Source of the DNA: Streptomyces katrae
Lineage (GTDB): Bacteria; Actinomycetota; Actinomycetes; Streptomycetales; Streptomycetaceae
Reading direction: 5' to 3'
Assembly: GCF_000717655.1 (NCBI RefSeq)
Contig: NZ_JNZY01000003.1
Location: forward strand, 240,599 to 304,598
Length of the DNA stretch: 64,000 bases
Of the stretch, positions 42,464 to 52,318 are shown in pieces. Numbering within the stretch: position 1 is the first letter of the stretch; every line of letters begins with the position of its first letter. The notes under the pieces were generated by a model, which ran no database searches, was not told where the DNA came from, and was given only the letters and a program-made list of their open reading frames with translations. Position numbers and translations under genes: made by a program.

Positions 42464-45282
42464 TCAGCCCGCCGCGCGCCGGGCCATGGCGCCGCTGGAC
42501 TTGGTGACCAGGGCGGCCAGCAGGGCCGCGCCGAGCGGAACCACGACGAGCAGCCCGCCGAGGGTCTCCCACGGCACCGCGATCGGCACGAACAGCTTGT
42601 CGTTCGCGTCGCCGGCCATCTCCATGAGGTGTTCCGTCTCCCGCCGCTGGACGAGCCGCAGGCCGACCGCCGGCAGGATGCCCGCCGCCGAGCCCAGGAC
42701 CACGCCCATCAGGGCCACCACCCCGCACTGGAAGCCGCTGAGCGTGCGCCGCACGCGTGGCGGTGCGCCGACCGCCGCCAGGGTCTTCAGATCGGCCTCG
42801 GCATCGGCCTGTGCGAGTCCGGTGGCGATGCCGGCCGCGCCGATGGTGACCAGGCCCGCGAAGACGGTCAGGGCCAGCATCGTGATGTCGGCATCGGCCT
42901 GGTAGCCGGCCTCGATGGTGACGGGGGCCTCCACGCCGATCTGGTCGATCCGCGCGGCCACCCGCTGCTTCTGCCGGCTGGTGGCGGTGCCGTCCAGGGT
43001 GAAGTACGAGGCGAACGGCAGGGTGGTCAGCCCGGCGCTCTTGGCCGCGGCGGGCGGCAGGACGAGCTCCAGGCCGTACCCCTCAGCGGTGTCGGGCGCC
43101 TGGTGGACGGCGAAGACCTTGTCCTCCCCCTTCGGATCGACCCCCGGCTCGAAGACGTCGTTGTTGTTGTCGATCAGCCGGACGGTGACCTTGCCGTTCT
43201 TGACGTTGCGCTTGTCGAAGGAGACGGCCTTGCCCTCCTTCAGGGCGGAGACCGCGCCCGGATCGGTGACCGCGAGCGCCGTCAGCAGCTTCTCGTCGGC
43301 GACGACCACGTCGAACTGCGCGGAGTGGCGGTTGTACGTGCATCGCGGGTCCTTGCGCAGCGCCTTCCTCTCCGCCGGCCCGAACGAGTCGGCCCCGTCC
43401 TTGGCCTCGTAGAGCGGGCAGCGCTGCTCCTTGGGCCGCATGATCTCGGCCCGTCCGCAGCCTTCGCGGCCGGTGAACTTCTCGCAGCCGGGCTTGCCGT
43501 ACGAGATGTAGTCCACGTCGGCCCGCACGGCCAGCGGGAGTTCCTGTGTCACCGCCTCGCGGACGGCGCCCATGTCCTTGCTGCGGCCGAGCTCGTGGAC
43601 GGCCACGACTCCCGCGCCGTCCGGGAGTTCGGCGATGTACTCGTGGCGGGCCTGCAGCTCCATGCTGTGCTGGTACGTGGCCACCGCGACGGTGCCGGCG
43701 ACGGCGGCCAGGACGGCGGCCACGGCAGGCGCCGTACGGCCCCGGTTGCGGACGGCGTCGCGCAGCGCGAGCCGCGGCGACAGCGGCAGCCAGCGCCCGA
43801 GCCGCCCGAACAGGCCGACCAGCACCGGGGTGAGGGCGACGATGCCCAGCTCGGCGATGGCGCTGCCGCCCGCGACGACGGTGGCGCCCATCTCGGAGGC
43901 AGTGCCGTAGAGGGCGATCGCGGCTCCGGCGCCCAGGGCGATCAGGCCGAGGACGGGCAGCACCCGGTTGGCCCGGCGGACCCCGCGACGGCCCGTCAGC
44001 GAGGCCAGCACGGTCTGCCGGGAGGCGGTGACGGCCGGGGCGATCGCGGCCAGCAGGCCGGTCACGACGGCGAGCAGGGCGATGCCGAGGATTTCCAGCG
44101 GGCGCAACGTGAACCCGCCGAAGCGCGCGCCGAGGTATTCCTCCAGCACCGGCCGCAGCCCCACGGTCAGGGCGATGCCGAGGACCGTGCCGCAGACGGC
44201 GGCCGCGGCTCCGATGACGAGACCGCCGGAGAGCACGATGGCCCGGATGTGACGCCGGTCGCCGCCGTTGGCGCCGACCAGGCCGAGCTGGCGGCGCGAG
44301 CGACGGGCGCCGACCGCGAAGGCGGGTCCGGCCAGCAGACAGATCTCCAGCATCGCGAGGCCGACGACGGTGGCCAGGACGGCCAGTTCGGTGACCGGGA
44401 GCTCGTTGTCCGGGTGGTAGTAGCCCAGCTCCTTCTGCTGGGCGATGTACGGCACCTCGGACTCGGCCGGCGGGTCGAGGTGCACGGCGCGGGAGACGAC
44501 CTGCACGCTCTTCGCGTTGAGCTCCTTGACCATGTTCCACGTGAAACCATGGCCGCCGACCTTGACCAGGTAGGTGTCGGTGGCGACCACCCCGGGGACC
44601 CCGGCGGCCTGGAAGGCCTTGTCGAGCGGGGCCAGCAGGGTGCCGGGCGGGGCGAGGACCTCGGTCTTCTTGAGCTCGGACGGCAGCTCGTACGCGCCCA
44701 CGATCCGGTACCACGTCTCCGAGCCGCGTGCGCGGAACTCGGAGCCCACGAAGAAGCCGGACTCCTCCAGGAAGGCGGCCGTGGCGACGACCTCGCCAGC
44801 TTCCTGGGGCAGCCGCCCGCGCTTCATCTCGATCATGCCCTTGACCAGCGGACTGGCCGTGTCGATCTCCCGCAGATCGGTCTCCAGCAGGCCGTACCGG
44901 GTGCGGATCTTCGTGTGCGCGGTGCTGTCCTTGAGGGACTGGGCACCCGCCGGGATCAACGAGGTCAGCAGGTTCGGATTCGACTCCGCGCCGGGGACGT
45001 ACTTGTCGTAGCCGCCGACGGGCATGGAGGTCCTGCCCTCGACGTCCTGGTAGACGGGCCCGCCCAGGTCCGAATCGCTCAGCCGGGCGTCCGCCGCGCC
45101 GATCTGACGGGACACCTTCTGCTCGGGCGAGAGCTCGGCGCTGCGCACGGTGAGATCGGCGGCGCTCACGCCGACGATCGGCAGGGCGATCATCGCGAGG
45201 ACGAGGGCGCTGCGGCCCTTCGCGCGCCAGGCGTCGCGGCGGGCGATCCTGATGGCCGCGATCCAGGAGTGGTACGAGGACT

Positions 45283-45286
<4 letters not shown>
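42464..45286 (-). CDS. FtsX-type ABC transporter permease
   Basis: 940 aa from GTG 45286 (4-base overlap with the ATPase gene). One N-terminal helix (about 27-45), a large extracytoplasmic domain, a FtsX block of helices (about 295-425), a second pair of helices (about 445-535), another large extracytoplasmic domain and a C-terminal FtsX block (about 815-935). This is the arrangement of MacB/BceB-like exporters without transmembrane nucleotide domain. Substrate unknown; a PadR gene upstream suggests stress- or drug-induced expression. Confidence 0.9.
44534..44547. other. Degenerate parS within the ABC permease gene
   Basis: GTTCCACGTGAAAC has one mismatch to the 14-bp ParB consensus. It is intragenic. 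Single-mismatch sites are known to bind ParB in Streptomyces, so it is a candidate only. Confidence 0.45.
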
Positions 45287-46053
<767 letters not shown>

Positions 46054-46082
46054 GGGAGGTCCCCCCTGGGACGGTGGTGGCG

Positions 46083-46730
46083 TCAGCTCCGCGGCGTGCG
46101 GGAGGCGCGGGGCTGGGGTGCGGTGACGGCGACGCCGTCGGTTTCGGCGGCCTGCGGCGGATCGGGCTCGGCTCTCCGGTCGGCCGGCAGGGAGAGCCGT
46201 ACGAGCCGTGATTCCGAGTGGTCGAGCCAGCGGGCTTCGGCCTCGGTCTGGAAGATCAGCTGTTCCAGGACCAGGAGCCAGGCCACGTCGTCGCGTTCGC
46301 GGGACTTCCCGGTCTCGATCGCGGCGAGCGCCTGTGCCTTGAGGCGGGTGTAGTCCTGCATCGCCTTGATCGTGGCGTGCCGCTGGGCCTGGATGACGGC
46401 GCGGATGTCCACGCCGGGGGCGCCCACGGCCATGGCGAGCTTGATGGACAGCTCGTCACGGGGCGGGTTGGTGCGGTCGACGGGACGCTCGTACCACTGG
46501 TGCAGTTCGGCGCGTCCGGAGTCGGTGATGGCGTAGAGGGTGTGCCCGGCGGAGTCCTCGCCGCCGGGCGCGACGAGGCCGTCGCGTTCCAGCCGGGCGA
46601 GGGTGGTGTACACCTGCCCGACGTTGAGCGGCCAGGTGGAGCCGGTGCGGGATTCGAACTCGGTGCGCAGCTGAGAGCCGTACCGAGGACCCCTTTCCAG
46701 CAGGGCGAGAAGGCCGTGGCGGATCGACAT
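46083..46730 (-). CDS. PadR-family transcriptional regulator
   Basis: 215 aa from ATG 46730. N-terminal winged helix (HGLLALLERGPRYGSQL ... VYTTLARLERDGLV) and a C-terminal dimerisation domain of Vir-type length (about 100-180). The gene precedes the ABC exporter operon by 29 bp on the same strand and probably represses it together with itself. The start codon lies within a palindrome, which implies a leaderless mRNA. Confidence 0.92.
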   Translation of the reverse strand: MSIRHGLLALLERGPRYGSQLRTEFESRTGSTWPLNVGQVYTTLARLERDGLVAPGGEDSAGHTLYAITDSGRAELHQWYERPVDRTNPPRDELSIKLAMAVGAPGVDIRAVIQAQRHATIKAMQDYTRLKAQALAAIETGKSRERDDVAWLLVLEQLIFQTEAEARWLDHSESRLVRLSLPADRRAEPDPPQAAETDGVAVTAPQPRASRTPRS

Positions 46731-46752
46731 ACTCAGTATGTATACCGAGTAT
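46729..46752. promoter_or_regulatory. Putative PadR operator overlapping the start codon
   Basis: ATACTCAGTAT and ATACCGAGTAT flank GT to form a 24-bp inverted repeat with one mismatch per arm. It is AT-rich in a GC-rich context and includes two bases of the padR ATG. Binding here would block the promoter and autoregulate the gene. Confidence 0.72.
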
Positions 46753-46795
46753 GCCGATCGCCGCAACCGTCCTGAGGAGTACGCCGGAAGGGGGA

Positions 46796-46861
46796 GGAGG
46801 GGCCTCGCATCCGGCGGGGAGGGGCCTCGCGTCCCCTGGGGAGAGGGCCTCGCGCCCCACC
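46796..46861. repeat. Three tandem 22-bp repeats
   Basis: Copies at 46796-46817, 46818-46839 and 46840-46861, each starting GGAGGGGCCTCGC (GGAGAGGGCCTCGC in the last) and ending in a C/G-rich variable part. They fill most of the gap between the padR start and the surface-protein stop. Confidence 0.8.
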
Positions 46862-46871
46862 CCGGCCGGGG

Positions 46872-47507
46872 TCACAGGCCCTTGCGCAGCCGCATCCCGA
46901 GGTAGCCCAGACCCAGCCCCATCAGGGCGAAGCCGGTGCCGAGCGGCAGTATGTGCGCGGCCAGATCGGCAGCGCGCTCGTTCCGCCCCGTGCCGAGCGC
47001 GGTGACTGCGGACGGCGGACTCGGCGGCACCGGCTGGACCGGCGGCACCGGCGGCACCGGCGGCACCGGCTGGACCGGCGGCACCGGCTTCTGTCCGGTC
47101 GGCCGGTGGTGCGGGCGCGCCGGGAGGGGGCGGGCGGCCAGCACGGTGTCCGGGTTCGCGGGCTCGGCCGCCGGACGCCCGGGGCGCTCCCGCCCGACCC
47201 CGGCGGCGCTGCCGGCGAGCTCCTCGTACGCCTCGTGGGGTACGTCGGCCACCGGGTCGGTGCCGGCGGTGTCGGAGCCGTCGCCGGTGTCTGCGGTGTC
47301 GTCAGGATCGGCCTTCGGCGCCCTGCGGGTGGCCGCGGCGGAGGTGTCCGGGGCGGCCGGCGCGCGCGGGCGTACGGCCGCGGTCAGGCCGGCGGGGGAC
47401 GAGGCGGCGGCGGACGAGGCGGACGCGGTGGGGGCGGCGGGGGACAGCGCGGCGGCGGCCACTGCGGCTCCGGCCAGCCAGCGCTGTGCGCGGAGGCGTT
47501 GAGTCAC
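46872..47507 (-). CDS. Secreted Pro-rich protein with LPLGTG-type C-terminal anchor
   Basis: 211 aa from GTG 47507 with GGAGGG seven bases upstream. Signal peptide (about 1-30), an Ala/Asp/Pro-rich low-complexity body, a VPPVQPVPP repeat at about 140-162 encoded by a 9-bp tandem repeat, and a C-terminus with ILPLGTG, about 15 hydrophobic residues and RLRKGL. This tripartite end resembles a sortase sorting signal with one extra residue. Function unknown. Confidence 0.7.
   Translation of the reverse strand: MTQRLRAQRWLAGAAVAAAALSPAAPTASASSAAASSPAGLTAAVRPRAPAAPDTSAAATRRAPKADPDDTADTGDGSDTAGTDPVADVPHEAYEELAGSAAGVGRERPGRPAAEPANPDTVLAARPLPARPHHRPTGQKPVPPVQPVPPVPPVPPVQPVPPSPPSAVTALGTGRNERAADLAAHILPLGTGFALMGLGLGYLGMRLRKGL
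47022..47084. repeat. Seven tandem 9-bp repeats in coding sequence
   Basis: Units CGGCGGCAC and CGGCTGGAC alternate seven times and encode the VPP/VQP motif of the surface protein. Likely to vary in number by slippage. Confidence 0.85.
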
Positions 47508-47571
47508 GGCGGAGCCCTCCCGTCCCGAGCGCCGAGATGTTGTGCTCAGGTTGGCACGGTGGGGCAAAACA

Positions 47572-47609
47572 GGCATCCCGGGCACCCCGTCAGGGTCGCC
47601 CGGGATGCC
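47572..47609 (-). terminator. Terminator after the minus-strand Ser/Thr kinase
   Basis: Perfect 12-bp arms (47572-47583 with 47598-47609, GGCATCCCGGGC) and, on the minus strand, a following TGTTTTG run. Confidence 0.88.
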
Positions 47610-47634
47610 CTCCCGTTGGTACGTATTGCCCCGG

Positions 47635-49320
47635 CTACTCCGGATTGCCGGTCGACACGGTCAGCGTGTACTCCGTGCCTTCCTTGTCGATCTTGTCGCC
47701 GGGCCGCGGGTTCTGGTCGAGCACGGTGTCCTTGCCGTACACGGCCTCGTCCTTCTCGACGATCTTGTACTTGCCGCCGGAGGCCTGGATGCACTCCTTG
47801 ACCGAGAGCAGGTTCTTGTAGCGCAGGTCGGGCGCCGTGTACTTGGTGGCGTCGCTGTAGTGCTTGCTCGGCTCCTTGCACTTGGACGACTCGATCGTGC
47901 GCGAGACGTCCGGTCCCTTGAAGCCTGCCTTGGCCGAGGCGGACGTGGAGGCACCGGGCGAGGCGGCATTGTCGCTGCCCTTGTCCTTGTCCCCGTCGCC
48001 GTTCATCGAGATCGCCGCGATCAGACCGCCGACGGCCAGCAGAGCCACCGCGATCGCGCCGACGATCACCGGCATGTTGCGCTTGTCGCCGCTCCCGGAG
48101 CCCCCGCCGGCCGGGGCCGCGTTGGCCGACGGCGAGATGGTGAACGGGGGCGGGGTCTGCGGCGCGTACTGCTGCTGGTGCGAGACCGGCTGCTGCTGGG
48201 GCGGGTACGCGTACCCGCCCTGCCCGTGCGGCTGCGCCACCGGCGGCGGGGTCTGCGGTGCGTACGGCGACGGCGTCGGGGCCGGCGCGTACGGCTGCTG
48301 CACCGACTGGGCGGGCGCCTGGAACCCGGAGTCCACCGGCGGGAACACGGCCGAGCTCACGCCCGCCCCGCTGGCGCCCGGGTGCGAGCCCGGGACGATG
48401 ACCGGGGCACCGGTCTGGCCCGCCGACAGCACCCGCGCGACCTCGTCGCGCATGGCGGCGGCCGTGGGGAAGCGCTCGTTCGGGTTCTTCTTCAGGGCGC
48501 GCGCCACCAGCGCGTCCATCGCCGGGGTGACCGAGCGGTTGATGGAGGACGGGGCGACCGGCTCCTCCTGCACGTGCGCGTACGCGATGGCCAGCGGGGA
48601 GTCCGCGTCGAACGGGATCCGGCCCGTCAGCAGCTGGAAGAGCATGATGCCGACCGAGTACAGGTCGGAGCGGGCGTCCACACCGCGTCCCAGCGCCTGC
48701 TCGGGCGAGAGGTACTGCGGGGTGCCGACGACCATGCCGGTCTGCGTCATCGAGGTGACCCCCGACTGCATGGCCCGGGCGATGCCGAAGTCCATGACCT
48801 TGACGATGCCGCGCTTGGTCATCATCACGTTGCCGGGCTTGATGTCGCGGTGGACCAGGCCCATCTCGTGGCTGACCTCCAGCGCGGCCAGCACGTCGGC
48901 CGTCACCTTCAGCGCCTTGTCCGCCGGCATCGCGCCGTACTGGCGGATGTCCGTCTCGAGCACCGAGCCGAGCGGCTGGCCCTCCACGTACTCCATCACG
49001 ATGTACGGCATCACCGCGGCGTCGCCGGCCCCGGTGTTGCCGAACGTCACTTCACCTTCGCCCGTATCGAAGACCGAGACGATGTTCGTGTGCGACAGTT
49101 TCGCAACAGCCTGTGCCTCACGGCGGAAGCGCTCGCGGAACGACTGCTCGCGGCCGAGATCGCTGTGCAGGGTCTTGATGGCGACCTGCCGGTCGAGCGC
49201 CGAGTCGTACGCCAAGTACACGGACGCCATGCCGCCCGCACCCAGCAAGTCCCTTAGCTGGTAACGGCCACCGGCCAGAGAGCCGCCCGCGTACTGGCCC
49301 TGAGTGCCGTCCTGGCTCAT
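47635..49320 (-). CDS. Membrane Ser/Thr protein kinase with one PASTA-like domain
   Basis: 561 aa from ATG 49320. Hanks-type kinase: GAGGMASV, Lys49, HRDIKPGN with Asp159 and DFG at 177-179. A long Pro/Gln/Tyr-rich linker (about 285-390), a membrane helix near residue 400 and an extracellular end of about 130 residues whose last about 65 (LLSVKECIQASG ... VLDQNPRPGDKIDKEG) look like a single PASTA domain. Divergent from a second kinase gene; their starts are 229 bp apart. Confidence 0.93.
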   Translation of the reverse strand: MSQDGTQGQYAGGSLAGGRYQLRDLLGAGGMASVYLAYDSALDRQVAIKTLHSDLGREQSFRERFRREAQAVAKLSHTNIVSVFDTGEGEVTFGNTGAGDAAVMPYIVMEYVEGQPLGSVLETDIRQYGAMPADKALKVTADVLAALEVSHEMGLVHRDIKPGNVMMTKRGIVKVMDFGIARAMQSGVTSMTQTGMVVGTPQYLSPEQALGRGVDARSDLYSVGIMLFQLLTGRIPFDADSPLAIAYAHVQEEPVAPSSINRSVTPAMDALVARALKKNPNERFPTAAAMRDEVARVLSAGQTGAPVIVPGSHPGASGAGVSSAVFPPVDSGFQAPAQSVQQPYAPAPTPSPYAPQTPPPVAQPHGQGGYAYPPQQQPVSHQQQYAPQTPPPFTISPSANAAPAGGGSGSGDKRNMPVIVGAIAVALLAVGGLIAAISMNGDGDKDKGSDNAASPGASTSASAKAGFKGPDVSRTIESSKCKEPSKHYSDATKYTAPDLRYKNLLSVKECIQASGGKYKIVEKDEAVYGKDTVLDQNPRPGDKIDKEGTEYTLTVSTGNPE

Positions 49321-49549
49321 GACTGTTGCTTCCCCTCGGGATGTGTCCCTACGCCTCTGGCTGAGCGCATGTCGGGCCCAGTCTGCCGGAGGGCAAGCAC
49401 ACGTCAAGCCGGGTGCCCGTTCCGTGACCACAGGGCCACGGCGCGCCATTGTCCGGACGGCGACCTGTTCCGAGGCTGTAGCGTTCATCGGAGCACCCGA
49501 AAAGGACCTACCGCTGAGCGGCGGCCGAGAGAGACGACGGCGAGGACTG

Positions 49550-51136
49550 ATGGCACCCGAACCCGAGGGAAACGGCGCCGGGATGGCCGACGGTCCTGAG
49601 CATTGGGGCGCCGGCGGCCTGGTCGGCGACGGCCGGTACCGGCTCACCCACCGTCTGGGCCGTGGCGGCATGGCGGAGGTGTTCGCCGCCGAGGACGTCC
49701 GCCTCGGCAGGACCGTCGCCGTGAAGCTGCTGCGCGCCGACCTCGCCGAGGACCCGGTCTCCAAGGCCCGCTTCACGCGTGAGGCGCAGTCGGTCGCCGG
49801 GCTCAACCACCACGCCGTCGTCGCCGTGTACGACTCCGGCGAGGACAAGGTCGGCCCGAACACCGTCCCGTACATCGTCATGGAGCTGGTCGAGGGCCGC
49901 ACCATCCGCGACCTGCTGATGAGCGCCGAGGCCCCGGGCCCCGAGCAGGCGCTCATCATCACCTCGGGCGTGCTCGAAGCCCTCGCTTACTCGCACCAGC
50001 ACGGCATCGTGCACCGCGACATCAAGCCCGCGAACGTCATCATCACCGAGACCGGCGCGGTCAAGGTGATGGACTTCGGCATCGCCCGCGCCCTGCACGG
50101 CGTCCAGTCGACGATGACGCAGACCGGCATGGTCATGGGCACTCCGCAGTACCTGTCGCCCGAGCAGGCGCTGGGCAAGGCGGTGGACCACCGCTCCGAC
50201 CTGTACGCGACCGGCTGCCTGCTGTACGAACTGCTCGCGCTGCGGCCCCCGTTCACCGGCGAGACCCCGCTGTCGGTGGTCTACCAGCACGTCCAGGACG
50301 CGCCGGTCCCGCCCTCGCAGCTGCCGGAGGGCCACCACATCCCGCAGGAGCTCGACGGGCTCGTCATGCGCTCCCTCGCCAAGGACCCGGACGACCGGTT
50401 CCAGAGCGCCGAGGAGATGCGCGGGCTGGTCCAGTACGCGCTGCAGATGCTGCACGACCAGGGTCCGAACACGGGCACCTGGAACACCGGCCCGGTCACC
50501 ATGTCCCTGCCGCACGGCCGCGGTGGCGCGGCGCAGACCACGGCGATGCCGCTGGGCCAGGCCGGTGGCCAGCAGAACTACCCGGCACACGCCACGACCT
50601 CGGCGTTCCAGCAGCCGATGGTGCCGCCGCTGAACCCGGACGACGGCTCGGCCTTCCCCGGCGGGGGCGGGTACGACAACCACGGCCACGGCGGTGGACA
50701 GGGCGGCCAGGGCGGCTACGACGGCTACGACGACCGCGGCAGCAGCCGGTGGAAGCTGTGGCTGTTCGCGGTGCTGGCGATCGTCGCGATCGCGGGCGGC
50801 GTGGCGTACGCCGTCAACTCCGGGTCGGACAAGACCAAGGACGACAGCACTCCGCCCGCCGTCCAGAGTTCCTCGAGCGGCCAGCAGACGCCCCCGTCCG
50901 CATCGCAGAGCACGCCGTCGCACGACACGCAGCCCTCGCGCTCGTCGGAGGAGTCCTTGCCGCTGCCGAGCCGCAGCAGCAAGTTCACGCCGAGCACGAG
51001 CCCGTCCACGTCGCCTTCGACCAGCCCGTCGACGTCGGCGTCGAGCAGTCCGTCGAAGTCGCCGTCGAAGTCGCCGCCGCCGTCGAAGAGCGTGAGTCCG
51101 CCGGTGGACCCGCCGAATCCGCTTGACGAGCTTTAG
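49550..51136 (+). CDS. Membrane Ser/Thr protein kinase with Ser/Pro-rich exterior
   Basis: 528 aa from ATG 49550. Kinase domain with GRGGMAEV, Lys59, HRDIKPAN with Asp157 and DFG at 175-177. A Gly/His/Gln-rich linker, a membrane helix at about 400-422 and a low-complexity extracellular tail made of Ser/Pro/Thr repeats (STSPSTSPS, SPSKSPSKS). No PASTA domain, so ligand sensing, if any, differs from its neighbour. The tail may span the cell wall. Confidence 0.92.
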   Translation: MAPEPEGNGAGMADGPEHWGAGGLVGDGRYRLTHRLGRGGMAEVFAAEDVRLGRTVAVKLLRADLAEDPVSKARFTREAQSVAGLNHHAVVAVYDSGEDKVGPNTVPYIVMELVEGRTIRDLLMSAEAPGPEQALIITSGVLEALAYSHQHGIVHRDIKPANVIITETGAVKVMDFGIARALHGVQSTMTQTGMVMGTPQYLSPEQALGKAVDHRSDLYATGCLLYELLALRPPFTGETPLSVVYQHVQDAPVPPSQLPEGHHIPQELDGLVMRSLAKDPDDRFQSAEEMRGLVQYALQMLHDQGPNTGTWNTGPVTMSLPHGRGGAAQTTAMPLGQAGGQQNYPAHATTSAFQQPMVPPLNPDDGSAFPGGGGYDNHGHGGGQGGQGGYDGYDDRGSSRWKLWLFAVLAIVAIAGGVAYAVNSGSDKTKDDSTPPAVQSSSSGQQTPPSASQSTPSHDTQPSRSSEESLPLPSRSSKFTPSTSPSTSPSTSPSTSASSSPSKSPSKSPPPSKSVSPPVDPPNPLDEL

Positions 51137-51152
51137 GCGCTACGGGTGAACG

Positions 51153-51181
51153 GGCCCGGTGGAATTCGATTCCGCCGGGCC
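51153..51181. terminator. Hairpin after the plus-strand kinase
   Basis: 13-bp arms (51153-51165 with 51169-51181, one G-T pair) and a TCG loop, 16 bp past the stop. No T tract. Confidence 0.7.
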
Positions 51182-51331
51182 ATCCGCGTTGTTCGGTGAA
51201 TGCGCAGCTCAGAGGGTCCACGAAATGCGGGACCGGTCCGAACAACTCGAGTTCAAAGAGGAAGCCGCCCCGACGGTCGGGGACGTTGGTCCCGAATGAA
51301 CGGCGCGGTCAGCCGATCAGGCGCCGGCAGG

Positions 51332-52012
51332 TCAGGCGCGCTTCTCGGCCTGCAGCCGGGCCACGTACGCGGCGGCCTGGGAGCGGCGCTCCATGCCCAG
51401 CTTGGACAGCAGGCTGGAGACGTAGTTCTTGATGGTCTTCTCGGCCAGGTGCAGGCGCTCGCCGATGACGCGGTTGGTCAGGCCCTCACCGATCAGGTCG
51501 AGGATCTTGCGCTCCTGCTCGGTGAGGTTGGCCAGTCGGTCGTCGCCCTTGCCGTTCTTGCCGTCGCGCAGCCGCTCCAGCACGCGCGCGGTGGCGACCG
51601 GGTCCAGCAGCGACTTGCCGGCCGCGACGTCCCGTACGGCGCTCAGCAGCTCATTGCCGCGGATCGCCTTGAGCACGTAACCCGAGGCTCCGGCCATGAT
51701 CGCGTCGAACAGTGCCTCGTCGTCGGCGAACGAGGTCAGCATCAGGCACTGGATGTCCTCGTTCCGGGACCGGACCTCGCGGCAGACCTCCACCCCGCTG
51801 CCGTCCGGCAGGCGCACGTCGAGGACGGCCACGTCGGGCCGGGTGGCGGGAATACGGGCCAAGGCGTCCGCGGCGGTACCGGCCTCGCCGACGATCTCGA
51901 TGTCCTCTTCGACCGAAAGGAGCTCATGGACACCGCGACGTACCACTTCGTGGTCGTCCAGGAGGAATACCTTGATTTTTCCGTCTTCGCGCACGAACTC
52001 AGTTTCACACAC
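51332..52012 (-). CDS. Orphan DevR/DosR-like response regulator
   Basis: 226 aa from GTG 52012 (AAGGGG upstream). Receiver domain with FLLDDHE, phosphoacceptor Asp in AVLDVRLPDGSG, TSF and VLKAIRG; C-terminal LuxR-type domain with LTNRVIGERLHLAEKTIKNYVSSLLSKLGMERRSQAA, very like mycobacterial DevR. No histidine kinase gene is adjacent. It lies divergently from the second bkd operon, with 306 bp between, and could regulate it. Confidence 0.9.
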   Translation of the reverse strand: MCETEFVREDGKIKVFLLDDHEVVRRGVHELLSVEEDIEIVGEAGTAADALARIPATRPDVAVLDVRLPDGSGVEVCREVRSRNEDIQCLMLTSFADDEALFDAIMAGASGYVLKAIRGNELLSAVRDVAAGKSLLDPVATARVLERLRDGKNGKGDDRLANLTEQERKILDLIGEGLTNRVIGERLHLAEKTIKNYVSSLLSKLGMERRSQAAAYVARLQAEKRA

Positions 52013-52318
52013 TCACCCCTTCCCTGGCGTCGTTACCCGGGATAACGTGCCGTTGTTCCGGCCCCCTGCAAGGCTGTGACCAGTGGTTGTTCCCCGCACT
52101 GCCGATTTACTTGGAAATCCAAGCAAAAACGCAGGTCAAGTGGGGTTTCGCAGTTATGCGGCGCACTGGGTAACGTGCATTGCGCAGGGCACTTGCCGGG
52201 GCACCTGTCACGCTCGAATCCGCACACGAAGCGCACCCACCCCGTGCGCTGGTACGGATCGGGTGAGCCGCACTGGACCCCGGAGAACCCGGGAGCCGGA
52301 CCGACGGAGGAGCAACAC
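52013..52318. promoter_or_regulatory. Divergent regulatory region between response regulator and second bkd operon
   Basis: 306 bp without a gene. It has an AT-richer patch at about 52103-52135 with the inverted repeat CTTGG-AAAT-CCAAG (52110-52123) and two TAACGTGC words (about 52043 and 52171) that could be part of regulator sites. The bkdF ribosome site GGAGGAG is at the right edge. No ACCGNNCGNNCGGT palindrome is present. Confidence 0.45.

Noticed and set aside
46796..46861. Tandem repeats considered as a CRISPR array
   Set aside because: Units are directly adjacent without unique spacers, only three copies, and there are no cas genes.
47635..51136. Divergent kinases considered as a recent duplication
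   Set aside because: Domain architecture outside the membrane differs (PASTA-like versus Ser/Pro tail) and the kinase domains are only moderately alike.
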